Of a DNA stretch of 64,000 nucleotides, positions 30,979-41,550 are shown piece after piece (the first letter of the stretch is position 1; the number at the start of each line of letters is the position of its first letter). The notes beneath the pieces are model-generated. The model searched no databases. It saw only the letters and a list, made by a program, of their open reading frames with translations, and had not been told where the DNA came from. The stretch covers positions 280,358-344,357 of the forward strand of contig PDIP01000003.1 in assembly GCA_002811645.1 (NCBI GenBank), written 5' to 3'. This DNA is from Corallochytrium limacisporum. Its lineage: Eukaryota; Opisthokonta. A program made the translations under genes and the position numbers.

Positions 30979-33900
30979 ATGCAGTCCAATGAGTCGCTGC
31001 CACAGTCCGATGCGGGGAAAGACCCTAGTCATTCGGGACCAAGGCTGGGCAAAGCACCGTCATGTGCGTCTATACCTACCGTCAGCACCATACCTACAGT
31101 GTTGAACGAAAATGTAGTGCATCCTGCGGAGATGGCTCTGGCAAGCCAAACGGCCTTCGAGACTTTGCTGCGGGACGGTGAAGCAAACCTTCGTACTACT
31201 GGCATGCAATGGGCTGAATGGTGTCGTCAATTTCTAACAGAGTACTGGAGAACGAAATGGACCACCGCTGTGGGATTCCTATTAATCATTATCGGGGCGG
31301 CTTTTCTGTTCGTGTGGTATTCAGAAGACGCAAGCGGACGGAATTCTATTGTCTTGGCCGAAGCGATCATAGTCCTTACGTTAGGAACATTGGCGATTTG
31401 CGTTGATTTGAGAGAGACATCGCTGAAAATCGATGAATCAAGGCGTCGGTTGCTCTCGATCTTGGACAATGCACGAATAATCTTAAGCAGGTCGCGAACG
31501 TTTGTGTACAATGATGAATCAGAACGTTATCAGTCTAATAGTCGCAGTATTTCGACCATCCAAGTATACCGCGATAATCGTATCGTTTCACTACCTTCTA
31601 ACTTGCTGGTCAAGGGCGATATTATTCTCTTATGTGTCGGAGATGAATCCCCAGCACGATGTACACTTGTGGAAATGGATGCTGCGAGACTAGGGCAAAC
31701 CGTCAAACTCCGTGTTGGCGAAACATTTAAGCTGCGTGATCCACAGATTGTGAGTAATTCCACATCTTCATCGCGGGTACCCAGCGGCACATCTACTCCA
31801 ACCGCAGCGAGTCCGCGGGCTCCTGGAAGAAACAAGACCCGGGTGTTCCCAGGAAATTCGGGTGGATCAAATTTTGTGTTGCTGGAGAGGCGATGGAGTT
31901 TCCGGGTGGAGGAAACTCCATTGATCCGCAACATACAATCCGTCCTGAACTCAACGAGTACACGACCACCCACGTCGATGGACCACCGCTTTGAATTGGT
32001 GCTAGGCAGACTTGTGTATCGATTCATTATTCCTGGATTCTTGGTTATTAGCTTGGCAATCAATGCAATCCGGACCACTGTCTTGGAAGACGATTCAGGT
32101 AATCGGGTCGAAATGTTGGCTGTTCTCCCATTCTATGTTATCCTGCCCTTGCTACCTATTACCATGCCGTTGTTCTGGGCCTTTTTAAAAGCGTATGGTG
32201 CCGCATCCATTCTGGCTCTGCATGACAAACTGGTGGAGCGCAGGACTGGGAATCCGTCCCTTCGTTTGACCAATGCCCGACCAACAAGAAAGGCGCCAAT
32301 CAAACGCGGACCCTTTATACGGCGGCAGCTAAATCCAGATTTGGTGTCTCTTGACAGTCAAGACAACGACCAGATCCAGGTGCAAGTGAAGTCAGATGTT
32401 GCGCGCCTTCCGTCAATTAGCTTTTATGTTCGACGTATTCTAACTGGCCAGGATTGGACAAGTTTGTCACGCTCTTCAAATCCATTCGAGGCCCTCGCTA
32501 GTGTCACTATTGTGTGCTGCGTGGATAAGGACGGTATTTTAAGCACATCGTCAGCCAGCATCGATCGACTCTCCTTTCTCCGCAACGACAGCACTTTCGA
32601 TTTTGGTCCCGGTGTATCATTTCGAAGGCCACACAGGGAGCAAGAAATGAACGGAGATTCTGATGGAAAAGACCCACTACAGAACCCTGAGAACTATACC
32701 AGACCTGCTTCAGTGGTGACATTGGACTTGGTAAGGGATGTAGATGATAGAACAATCCGCTTTGTGGATCCAACCTGGACTAGGTACATCAATTCATTGA
32801 AGGTGCTGGGATTGACAATTCACTTGAGAAATCAATGTGGAGACGGTCCGCGTACGGCTCAAGTATTTGATCATTTGCAGAGTCTCACCTATCGATTCAA
32901 GGGGAAAAAGGTTCACCGGAGAAGGCTTTGCATGTGCTCCTTGTACGATGCTATTGGGATGGATACAGAAGCGCATAACACCTTCACAATTCGAAAGCAG
33001 GTGATAACATTTGCACCTAAACTAAGGACTCTAGAAGAGCTTTCGTCTCATCCTTCTCAAAAGATGGTGAAGCGTGTGTTGAGCAACTTACCCGTTTCTC
33101 AGGTCGACGCCCTGTTCACTCAGGAGCGTGTGACAGGGACAAATCAGCTATTCATTCAGGGTTCAGTTGACTTTGTTCTCGGTTTATGTTCAGACTATTG
33201 GGACGGTGAGCAGCTGACGCCACTGACTCCCGAGGCTCGAGCTGCCCTGCTGAGCCAGTACATTACATTTAGCCGGTCTGAAGAGTGCACCGCATTCGCC
33301 TACGGACCGCTACCTCCCTCAGCCCTACCGGCTGATGAGAGTGGGGGTGCCGAGCGGAACTACTTGGAGACAGATTGCATCTACCCCATGGAAGGGGAGA
33401 GCACCAACAAACGTGTCCTTGAACTCATGATGCATCAACAGGGTCTCATTTTTATGGGACTGGCAGCAGCACAAGTGCAGGCAAAGGGTGATACCAAGCA
33501 ACTCATCAACCGCTGTGACAATGCTGGCATCCGCTTCGTGTTCTTCAGCCCTGATGACGAATTGGTTTCCAAGCCATTTGCTGGGAAATTGGGCCTAGAG
33601 ACTGGTTGGAACTGCCATATCAGTCTCAAGGAGGCTGATCCGGACTATGACGTTGATCATGGATACCTGGCGCGCTCAGATAACAAGGCCCGTTTGCCGA
33701 TCGGTGTTAAAAACATCCGCCAACATCTTGAAGAAGTGGATGATGTCCCTCTGCTTGTCCCCATGTTTACAGACTGCACACCCGATAGCTGTAAGGAGAC
33801 CATCAGCATAATGCAAGAGCATGGTGAGGTAATATGTTGTATTGGATCAGTGCTGCACGCACGCAACGTACACACGTTCAGTGCAGCAGACATTGCTATT

Positions 33901-35022
33901 GCGGCAGAACCGACTGTGCCCGACCTATGCTATCGCATTCCAACGAGCAGCGCACCGAATACCGGAGCCGCCAGCGTCGGCAACATCAACACTCCCGGCC
34001 GGCGATCAAACCTGGACGCAGTGTCTACCGACTCCAAGCCGGTCTACACGTCAGCTCTACGGGAACCGATGCAGACCAAGCGCTTGCCCAATGTTCTCTC
34101 ACACATGAGCCTGAGTGCAGCCCTTAACGGCGTCCCGTGCGCCTTGAACCTGGAAAGGAACGCTCCCCTGAGCGTGATCTTTCAGTTGATTGAACAGGCA
34201 CGCCGTTTGATGCTCAATTATGACCAGATCTTTACTTTCTGGCTCGGCGCGGCCCTGTTTCTGAGTTCCGTTCAGCTGCTGAATACGGTGATCTTGCTAC
34301 CGCCAATATTCACAGGTCTGCAGTTAGTGTGGATACAGACCATCAGTGTACCGATGCTCTGTCTGCCCATGCTCATTACGACACCTACCATTGACATTGA
34401 CCGTCTTCTGGTACAAAAGAATTCGAATCATGGCCGGTACATGTGGCGCTATGTGTACTACTGGGTGGTGCGGTTCCTAACATCTGCTCCCATTCTTGTC
34501 ATCTGCCACCTGCTCACGCTTCGTCAGGTTTGCCAGGACGCTGATGATATTGTTGGAGACTGCCATCCAATCTTCGGCGCCGAGGATGTCTTTCCCCCCA
34601 AGACGTTCAATGGCTACAACTCTAGCCTGCGTGAAGGTCTATCCCTGTCTCAGAATGTGAATGCTTTCCTGGTGGTTTTGTACTTTGTGGTAATTGCTGC
34701 AACCTTCCTGCAACGCAACGAGCCCATCTGGGCATGGTTACCCTATAAAAACTGGATCTGGTGCATAAGCGCCGCAGTGGTTATCGTTCTGCAGGTCGGC
34801 TTTTTTGCAATATACCATGTTTCGATCTCCTCGAACACCTCCAGATCTTATGAGATTGAAGATGTTCCATTGGCGACCTTCCTTCTGGGCCTTCTCTGGT
34901 TGCCTTTCTTGCTCGCGCTACAGGAGCTCATGAAGCACATCGACCGGCAGTTCTGGATCCGCCAACAGAAGCGCCTCAAACAATTCTTCGACACAAAGCT
35001 CGGTATGCACTCTCCTGTGTAA
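30979..35022 (+). CDS. TMEM94: TMEM94-like P-type-ATPase-related membrane protein
   Basis: A 1,347-residue protein (human TMEM94 about 1,356). TMEM94 is an ER-resident P-type-ATPase relative proposed to move magnesium. Two N-terminal membrane helices lie at about residues 95-140, followed by an actuator-like domain with GDIILLCVGDESPARC. Two more helices follow at about 345-415 (IIPGFLVISLAINAI and the PLLPITMPLFWAFL region). The cytoplasmic catalytic region contains TIVCCVDKDGILS where true P-type pumps have DKTG. The Asp is kept but Thr is Asp here, as in TMEM94 proteins with DKxG. The last 270 residues hold about six helices. The long ATP-binding region retains family blocks such as IFMGLAAAQVQAK. 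It shares an upstream region with the giant TPR-like gene. Confidence 0.88.
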   Translation: MQSNESLPQSDAGKDPSHSGPRLGKAPSCASIPTVSTIPTVLNENVVHPAEMALASQTAFETLLRDGEANLRTTGMQWAEWCRQFLTEYWRTKWTTAVGFLLIIIGAAFLFVWYSEDASGRNSIVLAEAIIVLTLGTLAICVDLRETSLKIDESRRRLLSILDNARIILSRSRTFVYNDESERYQSNSRSISTIQVYRDNRIVSLPSNLLVKGDIILLCVGDESPARCTLVEMDAARLGQTVKLRVGETFKLRDPQIVSNSTSSSRVPSGTSTPTAASPRAPGRNKTRVFPGNSGGSNFVLLERRWSFRVEETPLIRNIQSVLNSTSTRPPTSMDHRFELVLGRLVYRFIIPGFLVISLAINAIRTTVLEDDSGNRVEMLAVLPFYVILPLLPITMPLFWAFLKAYGAASILALHDKLVERRTGNPSLRLTNARPTRKAPIKRGPFIRRQLNPDLVSLDSQDNDQIQVQVKSDVARLPSISFYVRRILTGQDWTSLSRSSNPFEALASVTIVCCVDKDGILSTSSASIDRLSFLRNDSTFDFGPGVSFRRPHREQEMNGDSDGKDPLQNPENYTRPASVVTLDLVRDVDDRTIRFVDPTWTRYINSLKVLGLTIHLRNQCGDGPRTAQVFDHLQSLTYRFKGKKVHRRRLCMCSLYDAIGMDTEAHNTFTIRKQVITFAPKLRTLEELSSHPSQKMVKRVLSNLPVSQVDALFTQERVTGTNQLFIQGSVDFVLGLCSDYWDGEQLTPLTPEARAALLSQYITFSRSEECTAFAYGPLPPSALPADESGGAERNYLETDCIYPMEGESTNKRVLELMMHQQGLIFMGLAAAQVQAKGDTKQLINRCDNAGIRFVFFSPDDELVSKPFAGKLGLETGWNCHISLKEADPDYDVDHGYLARSDNKARLPIGVKNIRQHLEEVDDVPLLVPMFTDCTPDSCKETISIMQEHGEVICCIGSVLHARNVHTFSAADIAIAAEPTVPDLCYRIPTSSAPNTGAASVGNINTPGRRSNLDAVSTDSKPVYTSALREPMQTKRLPNVLSHMSLSAALNGVPCALNLERNAPLSVIFQLIEQARRLMLNYDQIFTFWLGAALFLSSVQLLNTVILLPPIFTGLQLVWIQTISVPMLCLPMLITTPTIDIDRLLVQKNSNHGRYMWRYVYYWVVRFLTSAPILVICHLLTLRQVCQDADDIVGDCHPIFGAEDVFPPKTFNGYNSSLREGLSLSQNVNAFLVVLYFVVIAATFLQRNEPIWAWLPYKNWIWCISAAVVIVLQVGFFAIYHVSISSNTSRSYEIEDVPLATFLLGLLWLPFLLALQELMKHIDRQFWIRQQKRLKQFFDTKLGMHSPV

Positions 35023-35993
35023 TAGTATAGTATGGTATACAGGTATATCTGTAACTAAAGCCATTCGCCTACTTTATTGAATTATCCTCAACCGTCGCCG
35101 GCAACAGGTGCCGACAAAATGTCAAACCCACCGACCGCCCCTTGGGTGCCGCCCCCCCCCCCCTTCTTCCCCGCTGGGGGTCGGGGGCCGTAGCTGGAGA
35201 CAGCGGCACCGTCGGTCGTCCCCACCCCCCGGGGGGGGGGATGCGCGCTATGCCCGCGTTGTTCCGGAAGGTTTTCGACACCTTCCCAGGGGGGAAGGGA
35301 GGGCAGGAGAACCCGAGGGGAGGGCCGTTCCGTATATGCCGAGGGAGCAGCGCGGGCATAGGGCCCTGTGTCGACTTTCGGAGATAGCCGTTTCCAGAAA
35401 AATCAACGGGGCCGAGCTTGGTATAGAGAGAGTGTGTGAGTGAGGGAGCGAGAGATAAGCGGACGGACGCACATGACCTCGTCCACGGGGGAAAGTGTGT
35501 GTGGTGTTTTTGGGGGATGAGAGAGAAATGGGGGGAAAGATAACACTTCGTTCTTCGCTATCGGCCTTTGCTGGCTTTCTCTCTCGCTCTCGCTCTCTCT
35601 CTTTTTCTTTCACCGACCGCTAACGCTACCGTGGCTGCTGGCACTTTTAGCCTACTATCCCGAACGCCGCCTCCCGCCGGCCCGCCGGGGGGGGGGATGG
35701 GGAAGTGAGAGAGCTTTTAAAGACGCGGTAGGCGTCTGACTTTTCTACGCATGGTTCTCCAGGGCTTTTAAACCCCCCCCCCTCCTCTTTTTTTTTTCTT
35801 TTGTTCTTTCTTTTTTCTTTTTTGGGCTCCTTTGTGGGTGCCGGCGCGCCATCCCCTCCCGCAGCCCCCGGGGGCGCCTTTAAAGCCCAAAAAAAAAGCG
35901 AAACGACCTCAAGAATACAAAGGAGAAAAATTCGAAAATAACTGAAGGGAGGCAGATATGTTTGGAAGAACGAGAAGGAGAGGCCCCCGCCGG

Positions 35994-36186
35994 NNNNNNN
36001 NNNNNNNNNNNNNNNNNNNNNNNNNNNNNNNNNNNNNNNNNNNNNNNNNNNNNNNNNNNNNNNNNNNNNNNNNNNNNNNNNNNNNNNNNNNNNNNNNNNN
36101 NNNNNNNNNNNNNNNNNNNNNNNNNNNNNNNNNNNNNNNNNNNNNNNNNNNNNNNNNNNNNNNNNNNNNNNNNNNNNNNNNNNNNN
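35994..36186. other. Assembly gap of 193 N
   Basis: A run of unknown bases. The left flank ends in a C-rich block (GGCCCCCGCCGG) and the right flank begins with G10, then further G9 and G6 runs, so the missing DNA is probably another C/G-run junction that stopped sequencing. Confidence 0.97.
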
Positions 36187-36797
36187 GGGGGGGGGGTACG
36201 AGGGCCGGGGGGGGGGAGGGGGGGGTAAAAAAAAAACAGGACCACATCCACGTGGAAACGGGTGTTCCGGTGGCCATTCACTACCGACCCAGTCCGGCGA
36301 TGAGCGCGGGAATTGGAAAAGGAAGAAAAAAGGAAAGGACAGAGCGGGAGTAAGAAACTCCAAGAAAGAAATAAAGAAAGAGTAAAGAAGCAAGTAACGA
36401 AATGAAAAGAAAGAAAAATGCAGTTCACATAATACCAAAGCTGGGCTGAGATTGATGCGCGGTGGTCCCAGGGAGGAGGCAGGAGTGAGGCGCACCACCA
36501 ACCGCCCTCCTTTGCCCTCCCGGGGCGTCGTTGGTTGTGTCTCGGTAGTGAATTAGTCGGGCCGGTGGAGAAAGGGGGCAAAACCAGCCACTACTCCGAA
36601 GCGAAGCGAACGACAAGAAAGGGAAAAAAAAAGTTAAGAAAGGACCAGACGGAACCAAAAAGAAAAAAAAAAAAGAGGGAGCAAAACGCTCGGAGGCATT
36701 GCATTGGCCCGATTGCGCGACTGTGAAAGGGTGAGAAGAGAGAGGAATTTTTTTTCCAGAACATTGCAGTCTGCCAGCAGCGAACGGAGAACCCGAG

Positions 36798-36833
36798 CGA
36801 GAGCGAGAGAGAGAGAGTGTGTGTGTGTGTGTT
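36798..36833. repeat. (GA)n-(GT)n microsatellite
   Basis: A compound dinucleotide repeat in the DnaJ upstream interval: GA-type units from about 36798 switch to GT units ending at 36833. Confidence 0.85.
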
Positions 36834-37667
36834 CCATAGTCCCACTACCCGGGGCAACCGCGAGTGGCTCCAGCTCTGGCTCCCCCTCCCCCTCCTCTTG
36901 GTTTTTCGTGCTTGGCTCCCCTGCCCTCCTGATTTCAACGGTCGTTACAGAGTCAGGACATGCCTGATCCACGTTGAGCGTAAAACTACAAGTTCATTTT
37001 TAATATATTATGTATTACAAATTTGTCACATAGCACAGGTCTCACAAGTACTTATGACTTTGGTGGCCCGTTTCAGAACTGGTCTTCCTGTCCTATTTTT
37101 CCCCCTTTTTTAGAGGCCTCCGCCAGCCCCCCCCCTGGCCTCTCTCCACCTCCCCACCGCTGCAGTGTGCCGGAGGGGAGGCCGCGGGAGGGGGGGGGGT
37201 GTTGCATGGCTGGCTAGCTAGCTGCGCCCCCCCCCTCCCTCCTCTTCCTCTACGACCGCCGCACAGCCAGACCGGTTTTTGCTCCCGTAAACGCTCCCGA
37301 ACATTGGAGAAAAAAACTTTACCGTGCGGTGCCGCACAGGCAGCTGCTGGCCCACGGCCCTTGGGGGTGGGCGGTAGAGCAGGTGCAGTTGAAGGCCCCT
37401 TGTGGCTTGCTGCGTGAATCCTGACCAATTGCCCGTTTTGTTCCGGAGACAAAACGACACCGTTCGGCGTGCGTGTGGTACTGTTGGTGAAGACGCCCAT
37501 AGTTGTTAACTTCGGCATTCTTTGACCCCCTAGACGACGGTTCGGCGTTCCATTGATCTGGTATTTTGGGCAGGCCGGGCTCGCATATTGGGCCCGAAGA
37601 CGCTGCGTCGAAATTAAGTCCACACGTAGGTTCACTTTTATAAGGAACCGTACCTAGCAGAATAATC

Positions 37668-38891
37668 ATGGTGTCCGACACAAAGTTGTACGACGCCCTG
37701 GGTGTGTCCCCCGACGCCGGCGAGAGCGAGCTGAAGAAGGCATACCGCAAGCTGGCCCTCAAGTACCATCCCGACAAGAACCCCGAGGCTGGCGAAAAGT
37801 TCAAGGAAATCAGCTTTGCATATGAGGTGCTGTCCGATCCCAAGAAGCGTGAGATGTACGACCGCTTCGGTGAGCAGGGCCTGAAAGAAGGCGGCGGTGG
37901 TGCAGGTGGTTTCCATTCCGCTGAGGACATTTTCTCACAGTTCTTCGGAGGTGGTGGCTTCTTCGGAGGCGGTGGCGGTGGTCGCCGGGAACGTCGCGGC
38001 AAGGACATGCAGCACGTGCTGAAGGTCAGTCTGGAGGACCTCTACAAAGGTAAGGTGAGCAAACTTGCCCTGCAAAAGAACGTCATCTGCAGTGGTTGCA
38101 GTGGTAAGGGTGGCAAGGATGGCGCTGAGCGCACCTGCCAGACCTGTCGTGGTCAGGGTGTCCGTGTACAGCTGCGCCAGATTGCCCCCGGTATGGTTCA
38201 GCAGCTGCAGAGCACTTGCCCCGATTGCCAGGGTGAAGGTAAGGTTATCAACCCCGCCGATCGCTGCACACAGTGCAAGGGTAAGAAGACTGTCATGGAG
38301 CGTAAGGTGCTTGAGGTTCACGTGGACCCTGGCATGCGGCCTGGTCAAAAGGTCGTCTTCCGTGGCGAGAGTGACCAGCAACCCGATGTGACTCCTGGTG
38401 ACATTGTCATCATCATCGATCAGAAGGAACATGATGTGTTTGATCGCAAGGGTAATGATTTGATTATGCAGATGGATATCCAGCTGAGCGAAGCTCTGTG
38501 TGGTTTCGAGCGTGTCGTCACCCACTTGGACGGTCGCAAGCTGCTCATCAAGAGCAATCCTGGTGAGGTTATTGCCGCAGATATGGTTAAGGGTATTGAA
38601 GGCGAAGGTATGCCACAGCATCGCAATCCCTTCGAGAAGGGTTACCTGTTTATCAAATTCAACGTGGTTATGCCACCGGAGGGCTTCGGCAACCCTGAGG
38701 TATATGCCAGCCTGGCCAAGCTCCTGCCCGCAGGTCAGAAACCCAAGTACAAACCCGACGAGGTTGAGGAATACCATCTGTCCAAGATCAACATTGAGGA
38801 ACATCTGCGCCGGGAACAGATGCGGCAAGAGGAGTACATGGAGGAGGATGATGACCGGGCTGGACCGGGCATGCAGTGCCAGACTCAGTAA
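37668..38891 (+). CDS. Type I (DNAJA) Hsp40 co-chaperone with CaaX box
   Basis: A 407-residue class A J-protein, the Hsp70 co-chaperone equivalent to yeast Ydj1 and human DNAJA1/2. Domains in order: J domain with HPD at residues 34-36; a Gly/Phe-rich linker (about 73-103, with [11 protein letters not shown]); a zinc-finger domain with four CxxCxGxG-type repeats ([32 protein letters not shown]); two client-binding beta domains; and the C-terminal CQTQ, a CaaX box (Cys404) that would be farnesylated for membrane attachment, as in Ydj1. Codon use is strongly biased to C/G-ending codons compared with neighbours, consistent with high expression. The start is the ATG at 37668. Confidence 0.96.
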   Translation: MVSDTKLYDALGVSPDAGESELKKAYRKLALKYHPDKNPEAGEKFKEISFAYEVLSDPKKREMYDRFGEQGLKEGGGGAGGFHSAEDIFSQFFGGGGFFGGGGGGRRERRGKDMQHVLKVSLEDLYKGKVSKLALQKNVICSGCSGKGGKDGAERTCQTCRGQGVRVQLRQIAPGMVQQLQSTCPDCQGEGKVINPADRCTQCKGKKTVMERKVLEVHVDPGMRPGQKVVFRGESDQQPDVTPGDIVIIIDQKEHDVFDRKGNDLIMQMDIQLSEALCGFERVVTHLDGRKLLIKSNPGEVIAADMVKGIEGEGMPQHRNPFEKGYLFIKFNVVMPPEGFGNPEVYASLAKLLPAGQKPKYKPDEVEEYHLSKINIEEHLRREQMRQEEYMEEDDDRAGPGMQCQTQ

Positions 38892-39239
38892 TATGATTTT
38901 TCGCAGTCCCGGACAGAACCCATAATTTGTTCAACCTGGGATTGAAAGGTCCCCAGGGGTTCCTGGAGCTCTTATGAAGCATCTGGCATACTAGCATTTC
39001 TTTCCACAGAGTAGGAAACCAAAGCATCACATCTCATCATCTCTGTTCCATGTTCCGCTTTTTGTTCTACCCTTCTCATCGTAACATGAGATGAGCACAC
39101 ACACACACACACAAACCCTCACTTTTAATCAACATAGACATGTATCTAGCAAAGAACACATCTTAAAAGGGAACATGATATCGGGATTGATAATAACGAA
39201 TAACTATGCTTAGGGCTTTACTGAAGGGATGGTTAGAAA
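38892..39239. other. Convergent 3' interval with (AC)n microsatellite
   Basis: This 348-base interval separates the stops of the DnaJ and ETHE1-rhodanese genes. It contains a CA dinucleotide repeat at about 39096-39113 and AT-rich 3' UTR-like sequence, but no long C or G run. Confidence 0.7.
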
Positions 39240-40460
39240 TCATGCGGTCGCCGCAGCCTTCTCCGGGAATTCGACCGGCAGACCACGTTCCTTCCACTCG
39301 AGGATTCCCCCTTCCATGTTGGCGACGTTGCGGAAGTTGTGGTTGCGCAGCATTGCAGCAGCCGAATTGGACCGAATGCCAGAGCGGCACAACACAACAA
39401 TCGGATGATCGGGAGTGGCGCCGAGCTTGTTGTCTACGCAGTATTGAACAAGGTCATTAAACAGCACATGTTTGGAGCCAGCAACACGACCGTCCTCGGC
39501 AATCTCACAAGGCTCACGGATGTCTAGCAGAATTGGGGGAGGATCGTCGTGACTCAGACGGCCAATGACCTCCATAACGGGTGCCTGGGGAATCTGTGTC
39601 AGCTCGCCGAGCTTCGGCATCTGAAAAGCGTCCATATGATGATCATGCAGGCCGGCCTGGTTCATCTGGAGCACATCGTGAATCCTGTCAGGCAGGTTCT
39701 TGATGCTGAACAGTTCACCCATCAGCTTGGTGTAGCCCTCGACAGTGGTTCCCTTGCCCACACGAGGGTTCTCGTCGATTTCCTCGCCGATCGTGGTCCG
39801 TTCCTTACCCTTGTAGTCATGGCCAGGCAGGACCACAGTGTCGCGGGGCAGCTTGAACAACCGATCGACGACACTGTGGTAGCTCTGCGCCGCATCGCCG
39901 CCCGCAAAATCAGTGCGACCGGTACCGCGGATGAGCAGAGCATCACCGGGGAAGACGATGCCGGCATCTGGAAGGTAGATAGAGATGCAGTCTGGAGTGT
40001 GTCCCGGAGTGTGCATGAGCTCGACGGTATACTTGCCGAGTTTGATAGTGTCTCCTTGATCGACGTGCCGATCAATGCGAGGAGTCGGTGCGGTCTTATG
40101 CATGATGGTAGTGCAGCCGATCAGGTTCTTCAATTCGTGCAGACCAGACGCATGGTCAGCATGCGTGTGTGTGTCGATGGCATATTCCAGGCGCAGGCCG
40201 TGGTACGCGAGTGTCGAAATGTAGAGGGGAACGCGATGGCGGAGAGGATCAATGAGAAGTGCCTTCCTGGACTCAAAATCGGCGACCAGGTAGGTCTTGC
40301 ACTTGAGTGTGTTCAGCTCCTTGACCAAAATGCCACTAGCACCATTGCTAAGGGATGAATCGAACAATGTGTTGCTGACACGCGATGAGGTACTTATGCC
40401 AGCTGCCCTCCAGGCCACCTTGGCCTGGGGTGCTGCCCTACGAAGGAATGCTCCCAACAT
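39240..40460 (-). CDS. Persulfide dioxygenase (ETHE1)-rhodanese fusion, likely mitochondrial
   Basis: A 406-residue fusion. Residues 1-28 are basic and free of acids (MLGAFLRRAAPQAKVAWRAA), a typical mitochondrial presequence. The middle is an ETHE1-type metallo-beta-lactamase fold: THTHADH (His98, His100, Asp102, His103), HTPGHT (His154), Asp173 in the GDALLIRGTGRTDFAGGDA block, and LPGHDYKG. ETHE1 oxidises glutathione persulfide to sulfite in mitochondrial sulfide breakdown. The C-terminal 100 residues are a rhodanese domain with the active loop CRSGIR (Cys358), which can transfer sulfane sulfur. The two activities are known as a single polypeptide in some bacteria; here the fusion has a presequence. 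It is divergent from COG7. Confidence 0.93.
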   Translation of the reverse strand: MLGAFLRRAAPQAKVAWRAAGISTSSRVSNTLFDSSLSNGASGILVKELNTLKCKTYLVADFESRKALLIDPLRHRVPLYISTLAYHGLRLEYAIDTHTHADHASGLHELKNLIGCTTIMHKTAPTPRIDRHVDQGDTIKLGKYTVELMHTPGHTPDCISIYLPDAGIVFPGDALLIRGTGRTDFAGGDAAQSYHSVVDRLFKLPRDTVVLPGHDYKGKERTTIGEEIDENPRVGKGTTVEGYTKLMGELFSIKNLPDRIHDVLQMNQAGLHDHHMDAFQMPKLGELTQIPQAPVMEVIGRLSHDDPPPILLDIREPCEIAEDGRVAGSKHVLFNDLVQYCVDNKLGATPDHPIVVLCRSGIRSNSAAAMLRNHNFRNVANMEGGILEWKERGLPVEFPEKAAATA

Positions 40461-41550
40461 GGTTAGAAATTGTGTGTAACTAACCGATCTGACTTATCTA
40501 TTACAGCCCTATTCCCTTAAAATACCTTCTTCTTCATCAACAGTCACCAAACGTTAACAAAAGCGACGCAATTCAAACTCTGTTCTTGTGATGTCAAAGA
40601 CACTTTCCCTGGAGATTGGGGAAAAAAGTGTCCGATTTCTGTCACACGACCACTGTAAATAATCTCCGAGACGGCGAGCTCTCCTCCCCTCCCTCTCTTT
40701 CTCCTAACTTCCCTCTTCCTCTCCCTGTCTTCCTCTCTCTCCCTCTCTCTCTCTCTCTCTCACTCCTGGCTTCTTCTCCTCTCCCAAGTCGCTCTCAGTC
40801 TCCCTACACGGTAGCGGCCGGCCGTTCCCGGGCCCGAAGGCAGACAGAGCTGCCTTGTGCGGAGTGAGCATCCATGGTCTGTGCTAGGCACGATCAGAAA
40901 CGCGCCCTGGTCTGGTCTTCCTTCCATTCCCCGAACACTGAGTCCGTATTTCCTTCGAAGGATCAGTAAAGGACCCGAAGACCAAGAGGGTAGGTCCCAA
41001 GGTGACACCAAGAAACGAGCCGGACAGAGTTCTAAGGGGAACCTGGATAAGGCCCGAAAAATTTGGTGCCCGAGCCTGCGTCGTATGGACACACACACAC
41101 ACCGTGGCGGCGCACCTAAAGTTGCGCGCTTTTGGGGCGTGCCAAGGCGCTGGGGACCGCTCCTCCCCTACTCGATTTCCTCTCCGCCACCTCTCCCCCA
41201 AAGCAGGCGGGGGGAGGAGAGGGGGAATGTAATAGACCCGCCAGATTTTTGCGCACACGGCGCTCAGGGACGACAAGGTTGGGGGGGGGGGGGTGTGGAC
41301 CGGCTCTGACTCTAAGAGATCAATATTTTTGATCTACTTTTGCACCTGCCCCCTTCCGGGCGGTTGCCTCCGTCACCGGCTTGTGCGGATGGCTGTTTTG
41401 CTTTTGGCTCTCCATCAGATCGCGAAACCGTGCTACTTGAGATCACCTGTGATAGCATCGGCTGCGTTTAGATAAATGGGTTATGACAAGCAGTATGTAA
41501 TTATACACGTAAAAATAAAGTTTAAAATGTAAAATAGTAGAGAACATACG
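40461..41550. promoter_or_regulatory. Divergent promoter region (ETHE1-rhodanese / COG7)
   Basis: About 1.1 kb. It contains a CT-rich tract with a (CT)n repeat near 40725-40760, a short (AC)n at about 41089-41102 and a G13 run at 41281-41293. The proximal COG7 side is AT-rich. No coding frame is supported. Confidence 0.55.

Larger units (their letters stand above)
35023..37667. other. Gene-free, GC-run-rich interval containing an assembly gap
   Basis: About 2.6 kb between the TMEM94 3' end and the DnaJ start. It holds C12 at 35152-35163, a C6G10 junction at 35225-35240, a G10 run at 35687-35696, the N gap, mixed (GA)n(GT)n at about 36798-36833, and C/G runs at about 37125-37237. Homopurine tracts flank the gap. 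All frames here are low-complexity. It includes the DnaJ promoter; a TTTTATAAGG at 37636-37645 is unusually close to the DnaJ ATG. Confidence 0.6.

Noticed and set aside
39549-40358. Plus-strand open frame over the ETHE1-rhodanese gene
   Set aside because: Shadow of a gene with intact catalytic motifs on the other strand.
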